The notes beneath the pieces were generated by a model. That model was not told the DNA's origin and ran no database searches. It saw nothing but the letters and a program-made list of their open reading frames with translations. A DNA stretch of 5,382 bases, from positions 1-5,382 of the forward strand of contig USJD01000223.1 in assembly GCA_900554835.1 (NCBI GenBank). The letters are read 5' to 3'. The DNA is from an uncultured Prevotella sp. (lineage in GTDB: Bacteria > Bacteroidota > Bacteroidia > Bacteroidales > Bacteroidaceae). The position numbers were made by a program, and so were the translations under genes. The number at the start of each line of letters is the position of its first letter. Positions within the stretch are counted from its first letter, which is position 1. Positions 5,343 to 5,382 of this stretch are shown here, in pieces.

Positions 5343-5382
5343 CTACTGAAATTGGGTCATGATTTGTCGCATCGCCTTGACA
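5343..5382 (-). CDS. Possible 3' end of an unidentified gene upstream of oxyR
   Basis: On the - strand, bases entering from the right edge read VKAMRQIMTQFQ followed by a TAG at 5343-5345. This looks like a plausible protein C-terminus ending 42 bases before oxyR. Twelve residues are too few to identify a family, and the other frames are also open over so short a stretch. It is listed only because an upstream co-oriented gene would fit the close spacing. Confidence 0.25.
   Translation of the reverse strand, partial: VKAMRQIMTQFQ

Noticed and set aside
5359..5382. A + strand ATG open to the right edge, as the start of a divergent gene
   Set aside because: Eight codons carry no information, and no promoter was seen for it in the short gap.

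Overview
The window looks like chromosomal DNA of an anaerobic member of the Bacteroidota, most likely Prevotellaceae (Prevotella/Segatella-like). The grounds are the protein types (an RNase Y C-terminus, a short TtcA-type enzyme, a class I-like hybrid cluster protein, a cysteine-bearing OxyR), the lack of Shine-Dalgarno sequences before the start codons, and two good matches to the Bacteroidota -7 promoter element TAnnTTTG. The species is an inference.

Layout. The left part reads on the + strand: the 3' end of rny (1-261), an intrinsic terminator (328-371), and a ttcA-type tRNA 2-thiocytidine synthetase (378-1076). Two tandem hairpins of opposite polarity (about 1100-1190) follow and form a convergent boundary. 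Everything to the right reads on the - strand, in transcription order: a possible 3' scrap of an unknown gene (5343-5382), oxyR (5300-4374), a small thioredoxin (4258-3959), hcp encoding hybrid cluster protein (3778-2135), a Crp/Fnr-family regulator that is probably HcpR-like (1952-1284), and a decayed 3' fragment resembling the tail of a PD-(D/E)XK (Rpn-type) nuclease/transposase (1293-1174). No gap without a gene exceeds about 210 bases. No tRNA, rRNA, CRISPR array or intact mobile element was seen.

How the genes fit together. The - strand block is a compact redox and nitrosative stress island. OxyR senses peroxide through a C198/C207 disulfide, thioredoxin supplies thiol reduction, Hcp removes NO or hydroxylamine, and the Crp/Fnr regulator beside hcp probably controls it. 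The regulatory DNA supports this. A 30-bp near-perfect palindrome sits upstream of hcp, centred about 41 bp before the start site predicted from a perfect TAATTTTG -7 element that lacks a recognisable -33 box. This is the geometry of an activator-dependent (class II Crp/Fnr) promoter. Upstream of the thioredoxin promoter (TTTG-N20-TATCTTTG) lies a palindromic stretch resembling an OxyR operator (ATAG-N7-CTAT). A branched terminator separates hcp from the regulator gene.

Nothing here is a plainly new system. The points most worth checking are the hcp operator, the putative OxyR site, the nuclease remnant overlapping the regulator's stop codon, and the terminator that abuts the ttcA start codon.
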